A DNA stretch of 64,000 bases from Alcanivorax profundi (GCF_003597125.1 NZ_QYYA01000001.1:310001-374000); one strand, 5' to 3'; numbered from the stretch's first letter, positions 23,833 through 33,487 are shown. The notes: generated from the letters alone by a model not told the origin. Program-made: numbers and translations.

Positions 23833-23955
23833 GCATTTCTCCCGATAAATGAGCGTTTTTTCAGCAAGTTGACGAAAGATTCGTCGTTATAGCGCGCCAT
23901 TATCAGAGCAGCGTGACTTTTTCGGGTCAATGGTGAGGAAGGACAAAATTTTTCC

Positions 23956-23984
23956 TTGACGAAGGGGCACCAGATACCTATTCT
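23956..23984 (+). promoter_or_regulatory. Probable sigma-70 promoter of the tRNA operon
   Basis: TTGACG (23956-23961) and TATTCT (23979-23984) are separated by 17 bases and lie 34 bases before tRNA-Glu, with a GC-rich start region as in stable-RNA promoters. A TTGACG-cacca-CGTCAA hairpin (23995-24011) lies in the leader. Confidence 0.65.
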
Positions 23985-24017
23985 ACGCGCCGCTTTGACG
24001 CACCACGTCAAGCCCGG

Positions 24018-24093
24018 GTCCCCTTCGTCTAGTGGCCCAGGACACCGCCCTTTCACGGCGGTAACAGGGGTTCGACTCCCCTAGGGGACGCCA
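24018..24093 (+). tRNA. tRNA-Glu (anticodon TTC)
   Basis: A complete cloverleaf with acceptor stem GTCCCCT/AGGGGAC, anticodon loop CTTTCAC (TTC), T-loop GGTTCGACTCC and encoded CCA end. It lies 34 bases before tRNA-Gly in the same transcript. Confidence 0.97.
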
Positions 24094-24127
24094 CTAATTC
24101 GCTAGTGATTAGCTGGCAGCAAGTTAA

Positions 24128-24203
<76 letters not shown>

Positions 24204-24209
24204 AATAGA

Positions 24210-24236
24210 AAGGGACCCAATCGGGTCCCTTTTTTT
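24210..24236 (+). terminator. Rho-independent terminator of the tRNA operon
   Basis: AAAGGGACCC-aat-CGGGTCCCTTT followed by a run of T residues, seven bases after tRNA-Gly. Confidence 0.95.
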
Positions 24237-24333
24237 GTGCCGCTACGCGTCCGTCTCTTGTCTGGCCGTTCTCCACCATTGGCATTCTGTCCATAGCTGC
24301 CTACACTGATGGCTGACCAGAAGTGATGTGACT

Positions 24334-24999
24334 ATGGCCCGCCTACACCCGCGATTGCTGGAAGCTCTCAACCTGTTGCCCGGGGACAAACCTGTCCACC
24401 TGCTCACCCGCCATTCCGTGCGGGAACTGGCCAAGAATGGCTTCGCCGATTACCGCTTGCCGCTGACCCCGGAGGGGGTGGATATGGCGCGTGACTGGGG
24501 GAGCAAGCTGAATCGTCCGGTGGATGCCTTCTACTCCAGCCCGGTGGGCCGTTGTGTCAACACGGCCAAGGCCATGGCAGAAGGGGCGAAGAAGGCGGGT
24601 TTGCTCAAGGCGCTCCCGGAGATCACCACCGATACCACGCTGGTCGAACCGGGGTGCTACGTGGTTGATATCAACGAAATCGGCCCCACTTTCCTGAAGA
24701 TGGGGGCGTTCCGCTTTCTTAACCAGCACTTGCAGGAGCCTTTCGACGGCATGCTGTCACCGGCAGAAGGGCGCGCCAAGCTGGCGGCGTACCTGCGCGA
24801 GCGGGAGCCACAGGCGGGGCATCTCAACGTGCATGTTACCCACGACACCATTCTGGCCGTGCTGGTGGCCGAGCTACACGGTCGTCGCAAGATTACCGAG
24901 GATGACTGGCCCTGGATGATGGAAGGGCTGTGGGTCTGGTTCACGGACAGCCGGATGCACTGGATCTGGCGTGGCGATCACGGCCACTGCGCACTGTAA
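24334..24999 (+). CDS. Histidine phosphatase superfamily protein
   Basis: A 221-residue branch-1-type histidine phosphatase. The catalytic motif is LLTRHSVRE (Arg26-His27 with Ser in place of the usual Gly). Conserved second-half elements are YSSPVGRCVNTAKAM and HVTHDTILAVL. I start at ATG 24334; a GTG two codons before is in frame. Such proteins dephosphorylate sugars, nucleotides or proteins, and nothing here narrows the substrate. Confidence 0.82.
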   Translation: MARLHPRLLEALNLLPGDKPVHLLTRHSVRELAKNGFADYRLPLTPEGVDMARDWGSKLNRPVDAFYSSPVGRCVNTAKAMAEGAKKAGLLKALPEITTDTTLVEPGCYVVDINEIGPTFLKMGAFRFLNQHLQEPFDGMLSPAEGRAKLAAYLREREPQAGHLNVHVTHDTILAVLVAELHGRRKITEDDWPWMMEGLWVWFTDSRMHWIWRGDHGHCAL

Positions 25000-25043
25000 T
25001 TTCGTTTCGCTCCCTGTTTCCCTAATTCGCATTGAGGTGAATC

Positions 25044-25973
25044 TTGTCTGCATTGACGATTCGGAATCTCACCAAGACCTATGCCAATGGTGTTCAAGCA
25101 CTCAAAGGCATTGATCTTGAGGTTCAGAAGGGCGATTTCTTTGCCCTGTTGGGGCCTAACGGCGCCGGCAAATCCACCACCATTGGGGTGGTCAGTTCTC
25201 TGGTGAACAAGAGTGGAGGAGATGTCAGTATCTTCGGGCATTCGCTGGATACCCAGCGTTCCCAGGCCAAGATGAAGATTGGCGTGGTGCCGCAGGAATT
25301 CAACTTCAACCAGTTTGAAAAAGTGTTTGATATCGTTGTGACCCAGGCCGGGTTTTACGGTATCCCTGCGCCGTTGGCCCGAGAGCGGGCGGAAAAATAT
25401 CTGCGCCAGCTGGGGTTGTGGGAAAAGCGGGACAAGCAGTCGCGAACACTTTCTGGCGGCATGAAACGCCGGTTGATGATTGCCCGTGCCCTGGTACATG
25501 AGCCCGAGTTATTGATCCTCGATGAACCTACCGCCGGTGTGGACATCGAGCTACGCCGTTCCATGTGGGATTTTCTCACCCGCATCAACCAGGAAGGCAA
25601 GACGATTATTCTGACGACCCATTATCTGGAAGAAGCAGAATCCCTTTGCCGTAACATTGCCATCATCGACCACGGCACCATCGTCGAAAATACCTCCATG
25701 CGTGCGCTGCTGGAAAAACTGCAGGTGGAAACGTTCGTGCTGGATCTGGCTCGGCCGGTGGAGACTGCGCCAGTGCTGGAAGGATTCGATGTGGTGTTGC
25801 GTGATGCCCAGACCCTGGAGGTGGCGGTACCCAAAACGCAAAGCCTGAACACCCTGTTTGTCGCCCTGGCGGAACAGCAGTTCGAGGTCATGAGCATGCG
25901 CAACAAGGCCAACCGGCTGGAAGAACTGTTTGTGCGACTGGTTGAGCAGAACCTGCCCGGAGAAAAAGCATGA
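25044..25973 (+). CDS. ABC-2 type exporter ATPase (YadG-like)
   Basis: A 309-residue ATPase with Walker A (GPNGAGKST), signature (LSGGMKRR) and Walker B (LLILDEPTAGVD), and the C-terminal extension of DrrA/YadG-type exporters. The start is TTG 25044 after TTGAGGTGA. It overlaps the permease gene by four bases. The cargo is unknown; YadGH-like pairs are widespread in proteobacteria. Confidence 0.9.
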   Translation: MSALTIRNLTKTYANGVQALKGIDLEVQKGDFFALLGPNGAGKSTTIGVVSSLVNKSGGDVSIFGHSLDTQRSQAKMKIGVVPQEFNFNQFEKVFDIVVTQAGFYGIPAPLARERAEKYLRQLGLWEKRDKQSRTLSGGMKRRLMIARALVHEPELLILDEPTAGVDIELRRSMWDFLTRINQEGKTIILTTHYLEEAESLCRNIAIIDHGTIVENTSMRALLEKLQVETFVLDLARPVETAPVLEGFDVVLRDAQTLEVAVPKTQSLNTLFVALAEQQFEVMSMRNKANRLEELFVRLVEQNLPGEKA

Positions 25974-26743
25974 AGGCCCGTGATCAGTGGGTGGCGTTCA
26001 TGACCATCGTCACCAAGGAAATTCGCCGTTTCACCCGGATCTGGCCACAAACACTGTTGCCGCCGGCAATAACCATGACATTGTATTTTGTCATCTTCGG
26101 CAACCTGATTGGCAGCCGCATTGGCGACATGGGCGGGTTCGATTACATGCAGTACATCGTGCCCGGCCTGATCATGATGAGCGTGATCCAGAACAGCTAT
26201 GGCAATGTGGTGAGTTCGTTCTTTTCCACCAAATTTCAGCATTCCATCGAAGAAATGCTGGTTTCTCCCATGCCGCCACATGTGATTCTCACCGGTTTCG
26301 TAGTGGGGGGGATGGTGCGCGGGATGCTGGTCGGGTTGATTGTCAGTCTGCTGAGCCTGTTTTTCACGCACCTGAGCATGCAACACCTGCTGATTACGGT
26401 CACGGTAGTGATACTGACAGCGGCCCTGTTTGCACTGGGGGGCTTTATCAATGCGGTCTTTGCCAACAAGTTTGATGATATCTCCATTGTGCCCACCTTT
26501 ATCCTGACCCCCCTGACGTATCTGGGTGGAGTGTTTTATTCCATTGATCTGCTGCCGGAATTCTGGCGCACCGTGAGCCTGGCCAATCCGATTGTGTATA
26601 TGGTGAATGCCTTCCGCTACGGGGTGTTGGGTGTCAGTGATGTGAATGTTTACGCCTCTCTGGCGGCCATTTGTGGCTTTGTGGTGGCCTTTTACCTGTT
26701 CGCGCTGTGGTTATTGCGACGTGGTACCGGCATCCGACATTAA
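25970..26743 (+). CDS. ABC-2 type permease (YadH-like)
   Basis: A 257-residue six-helix ABC-2 permease (VPGLIMMSVIQNSYGNVVSSFFSTKFQ, and FILTPLTYLGGVFYSIDLLP in the family signature region). It is translationally coupled to its ATPase. queF follows after 45 bases and may share the transcript. Confidence 0.9.
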   Translation: MKARDQWVAFMTIVTKEIRRFTRIWPQTLLPPAITMTLYFVIFGNLIGSRIGDMGGFDYMQYIVPGLIMMSVIQNSYGNVVSSFFSTKFQHSIEEMLVSPMPPHVILTGFVVGGMVRGMLVGLIVSLLSLFFTHLSMQHLLITVTVVILTAALFALGGFINAVFANKFDDISIVPTFILTPLTYLGGVFYSIDLLPEFWRTVSLANPIVYMVNAFRYGVLGVSDVNVYASLAAICGFVVAFYLFALWLLRRGTGIRH

Positions 26744-26788
26744 TTATTATGGATATTGAGCCAACGGACGGCTGAGCCAGGAGACACC

Positions 26789-27613
26789 ATGAGTTACTTG
26801 AAGGAAACCCCGCTGGGTCGCTCCAGTGAGTATGTGGACGAGTACACGCCCTCGTTGCTTTGTCCGGTACCCCGCTGGGATGCCCGGGAAAGCCTTGAGC
26901 TGGAAGATACCAGCTTGCCTTTCCATGGCACGGATATCTGGAATGCCTATGAATTGTCCTGGCTGAATGAGAAGGGCAAGCCCATTGTGGCTATGTGCGA
27001 GCTGCGCATTCCCTGCACTACACCGAATATTGTCGAATCCAAATCCCTGAAGTTGTATCTCAATTCCTTCGCCAACTCGCGCTTTGATGATCGTGACAAG
27101 GTCCGTGCTGCCATCGAAAAAGACGTGGCGCAGACCGTCGGTGGCAATATTGAGGTGTTGCTGTATTCACTGGAGGAATCCGCGGGTTTTCCCACCTGGG
27201 AAGATCGTGGTGAATGCGTCGATAACATCGACCTGAATTTCGAGCACTACGAATACAACCCGGAACTGTTGCTCTGTGATCAGGGCGCAGAGCAGACCGG
27301 CCAGCTCTATTCGCATTTGCTGCGAAGCCATTGCCCGGTCACCAACCAGCCGGATTGGGCCACAGTGGTGATCCGTTACACCGGTCGGGCTATCAGTCCG
27401 GCCAGCTTCCTGCGTTATGTGGTGTCCTTGCGCAATCATCAGGGCTTCCATGAGCAGATTATCGAGCAGATGTTTGTTGACCTGATGTCGCAGTGCTCGC
27501 CGCGTCACTTGACCGTTTATGGCCGTTTTACCCGCCGTGGCGGTATCGACATCAACCCGTTCCGTTCCAACAGCGAGCAGCCGCTGCCAAATAGGAGAAC
27601 AATTCGGCAGTAA
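26789..27613 (+). CDS. queF: NADPH-dependent 7-cyano-7-deazaguanine reductase
   Basis: A 274-residue long-type QueF, the nitrile reductase that converts preQ0 to preQ1 in queuosine synthesis. The catalytic Cys182 lies in [12 protein letters not shown] and the substrate motif [12 protein letters not shown] is at 83-94. ATG 26789 follows CAGGAG; the eleven in-frame residues before it lack a ribosome site. Confidence 0.96.
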   Translation: MSYLKETPLGRSSEYVDEYTPSLLCPVPRWDARESLELEDTSLPFHGTDIWNAYELSWLNEKGKPIVAMCELRIPCTTPNIVESKSLKLYLNSFANSRFDDRDKVRAAIEKDVAQTVGGNIEVLLYSLEESAGFPTWEDRGECVDNIDLNFEHYEYNPELLLCDQGAEQTGQLYSHLLRSHCPVTNQPDWATVVIRYTGRAISPASFLRYVVSLRNHQGFHEQIIEQMFVDLMSQCSPRHLTVYGRFTRRGGIDINPFRSNSEQPLPNRRTIRQ

Positions 27614-27667
27614 CGGTATCTACATCAGGCTAGACTGTTTCTTTTGTCATCAACAAGGAAAGGTTTC

Positions 27668-28051
27668 ATGACTGAGAATGAACAATCCCAAAGTGGGGCT
27701 GAACCGCAAGGCCCGAGTAAGGAAGAATGCAGCCAGGCGATGGGCTGCCATTTGTTGTCGTTGATCGGGTTGGTGATTCCCTTCGGAAGCTTGATTGGCC
27801 CGCTGGTGATGTGGTTGGTCAAGAAGGATGAAAGTTCTTTTGTCGATGATCAGGGCAAGGAAGCCGTGAACTTCAATATCACCATGCTGATCGCCTTTTT
27901 CGTCGCATTTCTGCTGATGTTTGTGGCGATTGGAGCCGTGTTGATGCCGGTGCTGTTCATCTTCTGGGTGGTGATGGTGATCATTGCCGGATTGAAAGCC
28001 AATGACGGTGTGGCCTATCGGTATCCTTTCACGTTGCGGTTGATCAAGTAA
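27668..28051 (+). CDS. DUF4870 membrane protein
   Basis: A 127-residue protein with a charged N-terminus and three helices in the DUF4870 pattern (GCHLLSLIGLVIPFGSLIGPL, FVDDQGKEAVNFNITM). ATG 27668 follows AAGGAAAGG. Function unknown. Confidence 0.85.
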   Translation: MTENEQSQSGAEPQGPSKEECSQAMGCHLLSLIGLVIPFGSLIGPLVMWLVKKDESSFVDDQGKEAVNFNITMLIAFFVAFLLMFVAIGAVLMPVLFIFWVVMVIIAGLKANDGVAYRYPFTLRLIK

Positions 28052-28081
28052 AAGCCGTGACGAGCGGCTAGCTACGAGAAA

Positions 28082-28109
28082 AACCGCGCCAGGCAGGCGC
28101 GGTTTTTTT
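28082..28109 (+). terminator. Rho-independent terminator
   Basis: AACCGCGCC-aggca-GGCGCGGTT followed by T residues, 30 bases after the DUF4870 gene. The A-rich left side would let it serve the converging AbgT gene poorly or not at all. Confidence 0.92.
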
Positions 28110-28203
28110 ATTGCCAGGGGCTGGTTAATGCGTCTGCGCCCTGAATTACCAACGGTTTTATCTTTTTCTCGCAGCTAGTCGCTCATGGCCCGCAGCTGTG
28201 TCT

Positions 28204-29679
28204 TCACGGCCCCAGCGGCCAGCCAAACCCGATCCAGATTCCCAGTAACACCGACCACCCCACCAGTAGCGTCAGGCTGTAGGGCAGCATGAGTGCCATC
28301 AAGGTGCCGATGCCGGTGTCGGGTTGATAGCGCCGGGCGAAGCCCAGTACCAGCACGAAGTAGGGCATGAGCGGGGTAATGATATTGGTGCTGGAATCGC
28401 CCACCCGGTAGGCCGCCTGGGTGGCTTCGGGTTCGATGCCCAGCAACATCAGCATGGGCACAAAGATGGGAGCCAGAATCGACCATTTGGCCGAAGCGCT
28501 GCCAATCATCAGGTTGATCAGGGCAGCCAGCAACACGAACAACAACAGCAGGGCAACTTTGGGAATCGACAGGCTGCCAAGCCACGCTGCGCCCTCAACA
28601 GCCAGCAGGACGCCCAGCTGGCTGTAATTGAACCAGGCGACAAACTGGGCGGCAAAAAACATCAGCACCAGATAACCCGCCATGGAGGCCATGGTGGTTT
28701 CCATGGCGGTAATGATATCGCCGCCATGGCGAAACCGACCGCTGAGCCGGCCGTAGACGGCACCGCATATCCCTGCCAGCAACGCCACAATTACCACCAG
28801 GCCGTGAATGAACGGCGAGCCCAGTACACTGCCGGTGTCCGGGTGTCGCAGGGGGGCGTTGTCGGGGATCACCAGCAGGGCGGTCAGGGTCAGCAGTACC
28901 GCAAGAGTGGCCAGCGTCCAGCGCATGGCCGTGGGGTGGCTGACGGGCGTTTCAACCTCTACGGCGGTTTCGGTTGTCGTTGTTCGAAGGCGCGGTTCGG
29001 CGAGGCGCAGGGTGACCAGGCTGACCAGAGCTGTCACCACGAAGGTGGACACGATGATGAACCAGTAATTACCGGTGGCATCAACGGTTCGGCTCGGGTC
29101 CACCAGCGCGACCGCTTCGCTGGTCAGGCCGGCGAGAGTGGCATCGACCGGCCCTACCAGCAGATTGGCGCTGAAGCCGCCGGACACTCCCGCAAAGGCA
29201 GTGGCAATACCGGCCAACGGGGAGCGTCCGGCCAGTTGGAACACCAGCCCGGCGAGCGGGATCAACACGACATAGCCGGCATCCACCGTCATGCTCGACA
29301 GCACTCCGGCGAACGCTACGGTGACCACCAGCAGTTTCCCGGAGGCACCCTTTACCAGCGCGGCCAGACTCACGGACAGCAACCCGGATTGTTCTGCGAT
29401 CCCGAGCCCCAGCATGGCAACCAGTACGACCCCCAGCGGGGCGAAACCGGTGAAGTTACTGACCAATGACGTGAACAGATACCGCACACCGTCACCGTCA
29501 ATCAGCGAGCGCACCGCGACGGTGTCGTCAGTGATGGGATGAGTGGTGGTCAGCCCCAATGCGCTTAGCAGTGTGGTGAGTGGCAGCAGTAACAGGCAAA
29601 GCCACACGAATAATAGTGTGGGATGGGGCAGTCGATTGCCGAGTGTTTCCAGCCGGGTCAGCAGAGTGTGCCGTGGCAT
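28204..29679 (-). CDS. AbgT family transporter
   Basis: A 491-residue membrane protein with about eleven to thirteen helices in the AbgT/MtrF pattern (RLPHPTLLFVWLCLLLLP at the N-terminus, SSMTVDAGYVVLIPL, SAKWSILAPIFVPMLMLLGI). Family members import p-aminobenzoyl-glutamate or export sulfonamides. The gene lies alone, 275 bases from the next minus-strand gene. Confidence 0.9.
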   Translation of the reverse strand: MPRHTLLTRLETLGNRLPHPTLLFVWLCLLLLPLTTLLSALGLTTTHPITDDTVAVRSLIDGDGVRYLFTSLVSNFTGFAPLGVVLVAMLGLGIAEQSGLLSVSLAALVKGASGKLLVVTVAFAGVLSSMTVDAGYVVLIPLAGLVFQLAGRSPLAGIATAFAGVSGGFSANLLVGPVDATLAGLTSEAVALVDPSRTVDATGNYWFIIVSTFVVTALVSLVTLRLAEPRLRTTTTETAVEVETPVSHPTAMRWTLATLAVLLTLTALLVIPDNAPLRHPDTGSVLGSPFIHGLVVIVALLAGICGAVYGRLSGRFRHGGDIITAMETTMASMAGYLVLMFFAAQFVAWFNYSQLGVLLAVEGAAWLGSLSIPKVALLLLFVLLAALINLMIGSASAKWSILAPIFVPMLMLLGIEPEATQAAYRVGDSSTNIITPLMPYFVLVLGFARRYQPDTGIGTLMALMLPYSLTLLVGWSVLLGIWIGFGWPLGP

Positions 29680-29813
29680 GAGAGATCCTTGTATGTGAAA
29701 GCGTCAAGCTGCACGCAACACGCTACAACGCGGGGGCCGGTTTGTCTTGTGCTGGTGTGCCCTGTGGGGCTGGGCCATTTCGTTGGAGCACGCTGGGTGG
29801 CTTTCCCTGTTTT

Positions 29814-29880
29814 GCAGGAGCGGTTGTTCGACCGCGGTTTTCGGGCTTGGGTCATTTCGCGTTCCAGCGACCGCTCCAAC
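29814..29880. repeat. REP-like palindromic element
   Basis: GCAGGAGCGGTTGTTCGACC (from 29814) and the complementary-type end GTTCCAGCGACCGCTCCAAC (29861-29880) form an imperfect inverted pair of the GGAGCGG type common between Pseudomonas-like genes. It lies in the 275-base spacer between two transporter genes, where I see no gene. Confidence 0.5.
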
Positions 29881-29954
29881 ATTATTGTTGCCCAGAGGCA
29901 TCCCGCGCCCCATGTTTTAGCGTGCCACCTGTTGCGGGAAGCGAGCAGCGTCTC

Positions 29955-31280
29955 TCAAAGCCACATGGCGGCCAGCCAGCCCGCCGCCATCAACGGCAGG
30001 TTGTAGTGCATGAAGGTCGGAATAACCGTGTCGCGAATGTGGTCGTGTTGGCCATCGGCGTTAAGGCCCGCCGTTGGGCCGAGGGTGGAATCCGAGGCTG
30101 GCGAGCCGGCATCGCCCAGGGCGGCGGCACTGCCAACCAGCGCTGCCGTGGCCAGCGGTGAGAAGCCCAATGCCACACACAATGGGACGTAGAGAGTGGT
30201 AATGATGGGGATCGTGGAGAACGAGGAGCCGATACCCAGCGTGACGAACAGCCCCAGGAGCAACAGCAGGGCCGCCGCAAGGGGCGGGCTTTGCAGTCCG
30301 CTCGTCACCGTTGCTACCAAAGCGGGAACCTGATCTCCGGCCTGCACGACCGCGGCATAGCCATTAGCGGCAATCATGATGAACCCGATCAGTGACATCA
30401 TCTTTACCCCTTGGGTAAAGGCATCCTGAGACTCTCGCCACGGCACCACGCCGCCTGCGGTGAAGACCAGGAAACCGACCAGTGCGCCAAGAATGATGGA
30501 GTCGCTGTACAGCTGCAGAGCCAATGCCGCCGCCAATGCGATGGCGGCCACCATGACATTACGGCTGGAAAGCGGAGCGTGTTGTTCTTCACCGGGAAGC
30601 TGAACGGGGTGGTAATCGCGAGGTTGTCGGTAGCGGATGCACGCCAGAATCAGGCCCGCAACCATGCCGGCGGCGGGCAGCAGCATGGCCAGAGGCAAAT
30701 CCCCTTTGGGCAGCTCCAGGCCAGCCTTGGCGAGACTGGGGCCCAGCTGGGTATGTAGAAAAATACTGCCAAAGCCCACGGGCAGCACCATGTAAGGCGT
30801 GATCAAACCAAATGTGAGAATGCAGGCAGCCAGCCGGCGGTCCAGCCGCAGCTGATGCATTACTTCCAGCAAAGGGGGCACCAGGATGGGAATAAAGGCG
30901 ATATGGATGGGGACCAGGTTCTGACTCATCACTGCCGCTGCCAGCAGTACGGTGAGTAGCAGAGTGCGGATTCGCCGCAATTGTTGCGGTGCCGGCGTGC
31001 CGCCCAGCCGGGCAATAATGCGCCCGGCGAGCCATTCGGTGATCCCGGAGCGGGCAATAGCAACCGCGAAGGCGCCTAGCAGGGCATAGCTCAGGGCAAT
31101 ATTGGCACCACCACCCAGGCCGCCACTGAAGGCGGACAGGGTTGCAGTCAGATCCAGCCCACTGCCCAGGCCGGCAACCAGTGCCGCACACAGGAGCGCC
31201 AGCACCACGTTCATTCGGGCCAGGCTAAGGCCCATCAGTATGAGTACCGACCAGATAACCGGATTGGCAAGCAATGACAT
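29955..31280 (-). CDS. NhaC-type Na+/H+ antiporter family protein
   Basis: A 441-residue protein with about twelve helices resembling the Na+/H+ antiporter (YuiF/NhaC-like) family: MSQNLVPIHIAFIPILVPPLL in the middle and GSAAALGDAGSPASDSTLGPT near the end. Some relatives exchange amino acids or organic acids, so the substrate is not certain. Confidence 0.78.
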   Translation of the reverse strand: MSLLANPVIWSVLILMGLSLARMNVVLALLCAALVAGLGSGLDLTATLSAFSGGLGGGANIALSYALLGAFAVAIARSGITEWLAGRIIARLGGTPAPQQLRRIRTLLLTVLLAAAVMSQNLVPIHIAFIPILVPPLLEVMHQLRLDRRLAACILTFGLITPYMVLPVGFGSIFLHTQLGPSLAKAGLELPKGDLPLAMLLPAAGMVAGLILACIRYRQPRDYHPVQLPGEEQHAPLSSRNVMVAAIALAAALALQLYSDSIILGALVGFLVFTAGGVVPWRESQDAFTQGVKMMSLIGFIMIAANGYAAVVQAGDQVPALVATVTSGLQSPPLAAALLLLLGLFVTLGIGSSFSTIPIITTLYVPLCVALGFSPLATAALVGSAAALGDAGSPASDSTLGPTAGLNADGQHDHIRDTVIPTFMHYNLPLMAAGWLAAMWL

Positions 31281-31357
31281 GGAACGCTCCGCATTGGAAT
31301 GCGGAAAAGTCTAGCAGGGTGCGCCAGCGCTTCCTAACGGTGGCTGGCGCCTCACAC

Positions 31358-32614
31358 TCAACCCTGGTTGCTGCGCAGTCTCCGCGTGCGGAAGCTGCCC
31401 AGGCCCATGTCGGCGATCACTTTGAACAGCACGAGCAGCACGCTTTCATCGGGTTTGGGGTCTTTGCCCTTGCCCATTCGATGTAACTGACGGGAGAACC
31501 AGGAGACTTCCATCATGGCCATCTCGTCGATCATCTTGATGCCGGTTTTGCGTGGCGTGACCCGGCTGATGAGCCCGTCCTGGCCGGCAAGAATACGGTT
31601 GGGCAGATCGGGCTCTACTGCCAGCGGGCGAGCGATGCCGACGATGTCGGTGGCGCCGCTTTCTACGGCTTCGGCCATGGCTTTGGCGGAGCGGAAGCCA
31701 CCGGTGACCATCAGAGGAATGGAAACCCGTTTACGGATTTCGTTGGCGTAATCAAGGAAGTAGGCTTCGCGGGCTACGGTGCTTTCACGGACCCCTTTGG
31801 CGCCGGCCATGGCCGGGTTTTCATAGTTGCCGCCTGAAATCTCCAGCAGATCCAGGCCTTCTTCTGCAAGGGTTTGCGCCACCGTCATGGATTCGTCTTC
31901 GGTGAAGCCGCCGCGTTGGAAATCGGCGGAGTTCAGTTTGATGCTGACAGGGTAGTCGTCGCCGACGGCCTTGCGAATGGCCCGGTAAATTTCCAGCGGG
32001 AAGCGCATCCGGTTTTCCAGTGGGCCGCCCCACTGGTCAGTACGCTGGTTATGGTGGCCGGAGAGAAACTGGCTGACCAGATAGCCGTGTGCTCCGTGAA
32101 TCTGGACCCCGGTAAAGCCAGCTTTTTTGGCGATGGCGGCGCTGGTGGCGAAGCGTTTAATGATGTCGCGGATCTCTGCTTCGGTGAGCGCACGGGGGGT
32201 TTTGAAGGCGCTTTTCAGTTCTTTTCCGAACGGTACGGCGGAGGGCGCGAGGGTATCGCCACTGGCGAGCATGCGGGGGATCTGTTTGCCCGGGTGGTTC
32301 AGCTGTACCCAGATTTCATTGCCGTTGCGTTTGCCGGCCTCAGCCCAGCGTTTAAGCAGGGGCAGATCCTGCTCGCTTTCCAGCACGACATTGTTGGGCT
32401 CGCCGGTGTGATTGCGGTCGATCATGATGTTGCCGGTGATCAACAGCCCGGTGCCGCCGTCTGACCAGCGACCATACAGTGTCTCAAGCGCCGGGGTGAC
32501 ATGATTATCGATGGTGCCGAGGGCTTCGCTCATGGCGGATTTGCCGAACCGGTTGGGAATGGCCGTGCCGCAGGGCAGGGCGAGCGATGTTTTCAGGGTA
32601 TCCGCGTGGCTCAC
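31358..32614 (-). CDS. Old-yellow-enzyme family NADH:flavin oxidoreductase
   Basis: A 418-residue FMN-dependent TIM-barrel enzyme of the OYE family: the substrate-binding pair is in VQIHGAHGYLVSQFLS and the FMN-phosphate strand in LMVTGGFRSAKAMAEA. Family members reduce activated alkenes, nitro compounds or quinones. It is divergent from an ArsR regulator across two operator-like sites, so it is probably induced by whatever that regulator senses. Confidence 0.9.
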   Translation of the reverse strand: MSHADTLKTSLALPCGTAIPNRFGKSAMSEALGTIDNHVTPALETLYGRWSDGGTGLLITGNIMIDRNHTGEPNNVVLESEQDLPLLKRWAEAGKRNGNEIWVQLNHPGKQIPRMLASGDTLAPSAVPFGKELKSAFKTPRALTEAEIRDIIKRFATSAAIAKKAGFTGVQIHGAHGYLVSQFLSGHHNQRTDQWGGPLENRMRFPLEIYRAIRKAVGDDYPVSIKLNSADFQRGGFTEDESMTVAQTLAEEGLDLLEISGGNYENPAMAGAKGVRESTVAREAYFLDYANEIRKRVSIPLMVTGGFRSAKAMAEAVESGATDIVGIARPLAVEPDLPNRILAGQDGLISRVTPRKTGIKMIDEMAMMEVSWFSRQLHRMGKGKDPKPDESVLLVLFKVIADMGLGSFRTRRLRSNQG

Positions 32615-32653
32615 AGTGGTCCTCCTGTGCCCGGTCTGGGCGATTACTGTATA

Positions 32654-32698
32654 GTTCGATGTTGCTCAAACTATATTTTGGTTCGATAATCGTCAAAC
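32654..32698. promoter_or_regulatory. Two tandem ArsR operator candidates
   Basis: Two copies of GTTCGA-N6-TCAAAC (32654-32671 and 32681-32698) stand 27 bases apart between the divergent OYE and ArsR genes. The first is extended by TATA on both sides (TATAGTT...AACTATA). Imperfect dyads of this form suit a dimeric winged-helix regulator. Confidence 0.6.
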
Positions 32699-32721
32699 TG
32701 TTTTGTTGGGGAGGATGGGTT

Positions 32722-33042
32722 TTGGCACAGACTGACACGGTCTCCGAGGCGCAGCTGGTCGCTGCCTTTCGGGCTCTGGCCAATCCAAACCGTCTGCGAA
32801 TCTATCAGCAGGTGCTTGCCCATTGCAGGGAAAAGGGGCAGGCGGATTTGCAGGAGGTTTCTGCGGGTTGCGCGTTCGGCGATTTCATGAAACGGCTGAA
32901 TATCGGCAAGCCTACGGTGTCGCATCATGTCAAAGAGCTGGTGGAAGCCGGCTTGATCCGGGTCGAGCAGGTAGGGCGTCGCCGTTTCTGTTTGCCGGAC
33001 ATTGCCATGCAGTCGCGGCTGGGGGATTTTTTCCATGTCTGA
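32722..33042 (+). CDS. ArsR family regulator
   Basis: A 106-residue winged-helix protein (FRALANPNRLRIYQQVL; recognition region IGKPTVSHHVKELVEAGLIRVE; wing GRRRFCLP). The start is TTG 32722, six bases after GGGGAGGA; longer frames overlap the operator region. The metal-binding ELCVCDL motif of classic ArsR is absent, so an organic or redox signal is more likely. It probably represses itself and the divergent OYE reductase. Confidence 0.85.
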   Translation: MAQTDTVSEAQLVAAFRALANPNRLRIYQQVLAHCREKGQADLQEVSAGCAFGDFMKRLNIGKPTVSHHVKELVEAGLIRVEQVGRRRFCLPDIAMQSRLGDFFHV

Positions 33043-33487
33043 GTGGTTGTGGATGCCCGCCAGCGACTGGGCTCTTTATGGATGTGGCCTGTTTTTCCTT
33101 ACCGGTTTGCTGACCGGGGTATGGAAGTATTGGCAGGTAAGCCAGAGTGAAAAGGCGCGTGCCCACTATTATGTGGATGTGGCTCACCGGGCCAGCCTGA
33201 TGTATGCCTTTGCTTGTCTGGTGCTGGAGCGGTTTGCCCTGCTGAGTGTGTGGAGTGACCGCACCAATACCCTGGCGGTATTGGCCAGCATGCTGTTCTT
33301 TGCCTTGGCGGTTGGAAGTTACATCCTGCACGGGATGCTTCGGGATACGCGCAACCAGCTGCAGCGTCCCCACCAATTCGGCAAGGGCACGTTGGCCCCC
33401 GTGATGATGACAACCTTCATGGTGGCATTGATAGTTGCCGAGGTTGGCGGCTTTCTGGTGTTGTTCACGGGCGTGCTGATGCGCTGA
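33035..33487 (+). CDS. Four-helix membrane protein of unknown function
   Basis: A 150-residue membrane protein with about four helices (WALYGCGLFFLTGLLTGVW at the start and MMTTFMVALIVAEVGGFLVLF at the end) and a conserved-looking HYYVDVAHRASLMYAFACLVLE helix. ATG 33035 overlaps the ArsR stop by eight bases, so it is translated with the regulator and probably belongs to the same response. I do not recognise the family. Confidence 0.7.
   Translation: MSEWLWMPASDWALYGCGLFFLTGLLTGVWKYWQVSQSEKARAHYYVDVAHRASLMYAFACLVLERFALLSVWSDRTNTLAVLASMLFFALAVGSYILHGMLRDTRNQLQRPHQFGKGTLAPVMMTTFMVALIVAEVGGFLVLFTGVLMR

Noticed and set aside
28324-29469. Long open frame of 381 codons on the plus strand
   Set aside because: It is opposite the AbgT transporter gene, is very rich in Gly, Gln and His, and has no ribosome site or family resemblance. 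It is an antisense shadow of GC-rich coding DNA.
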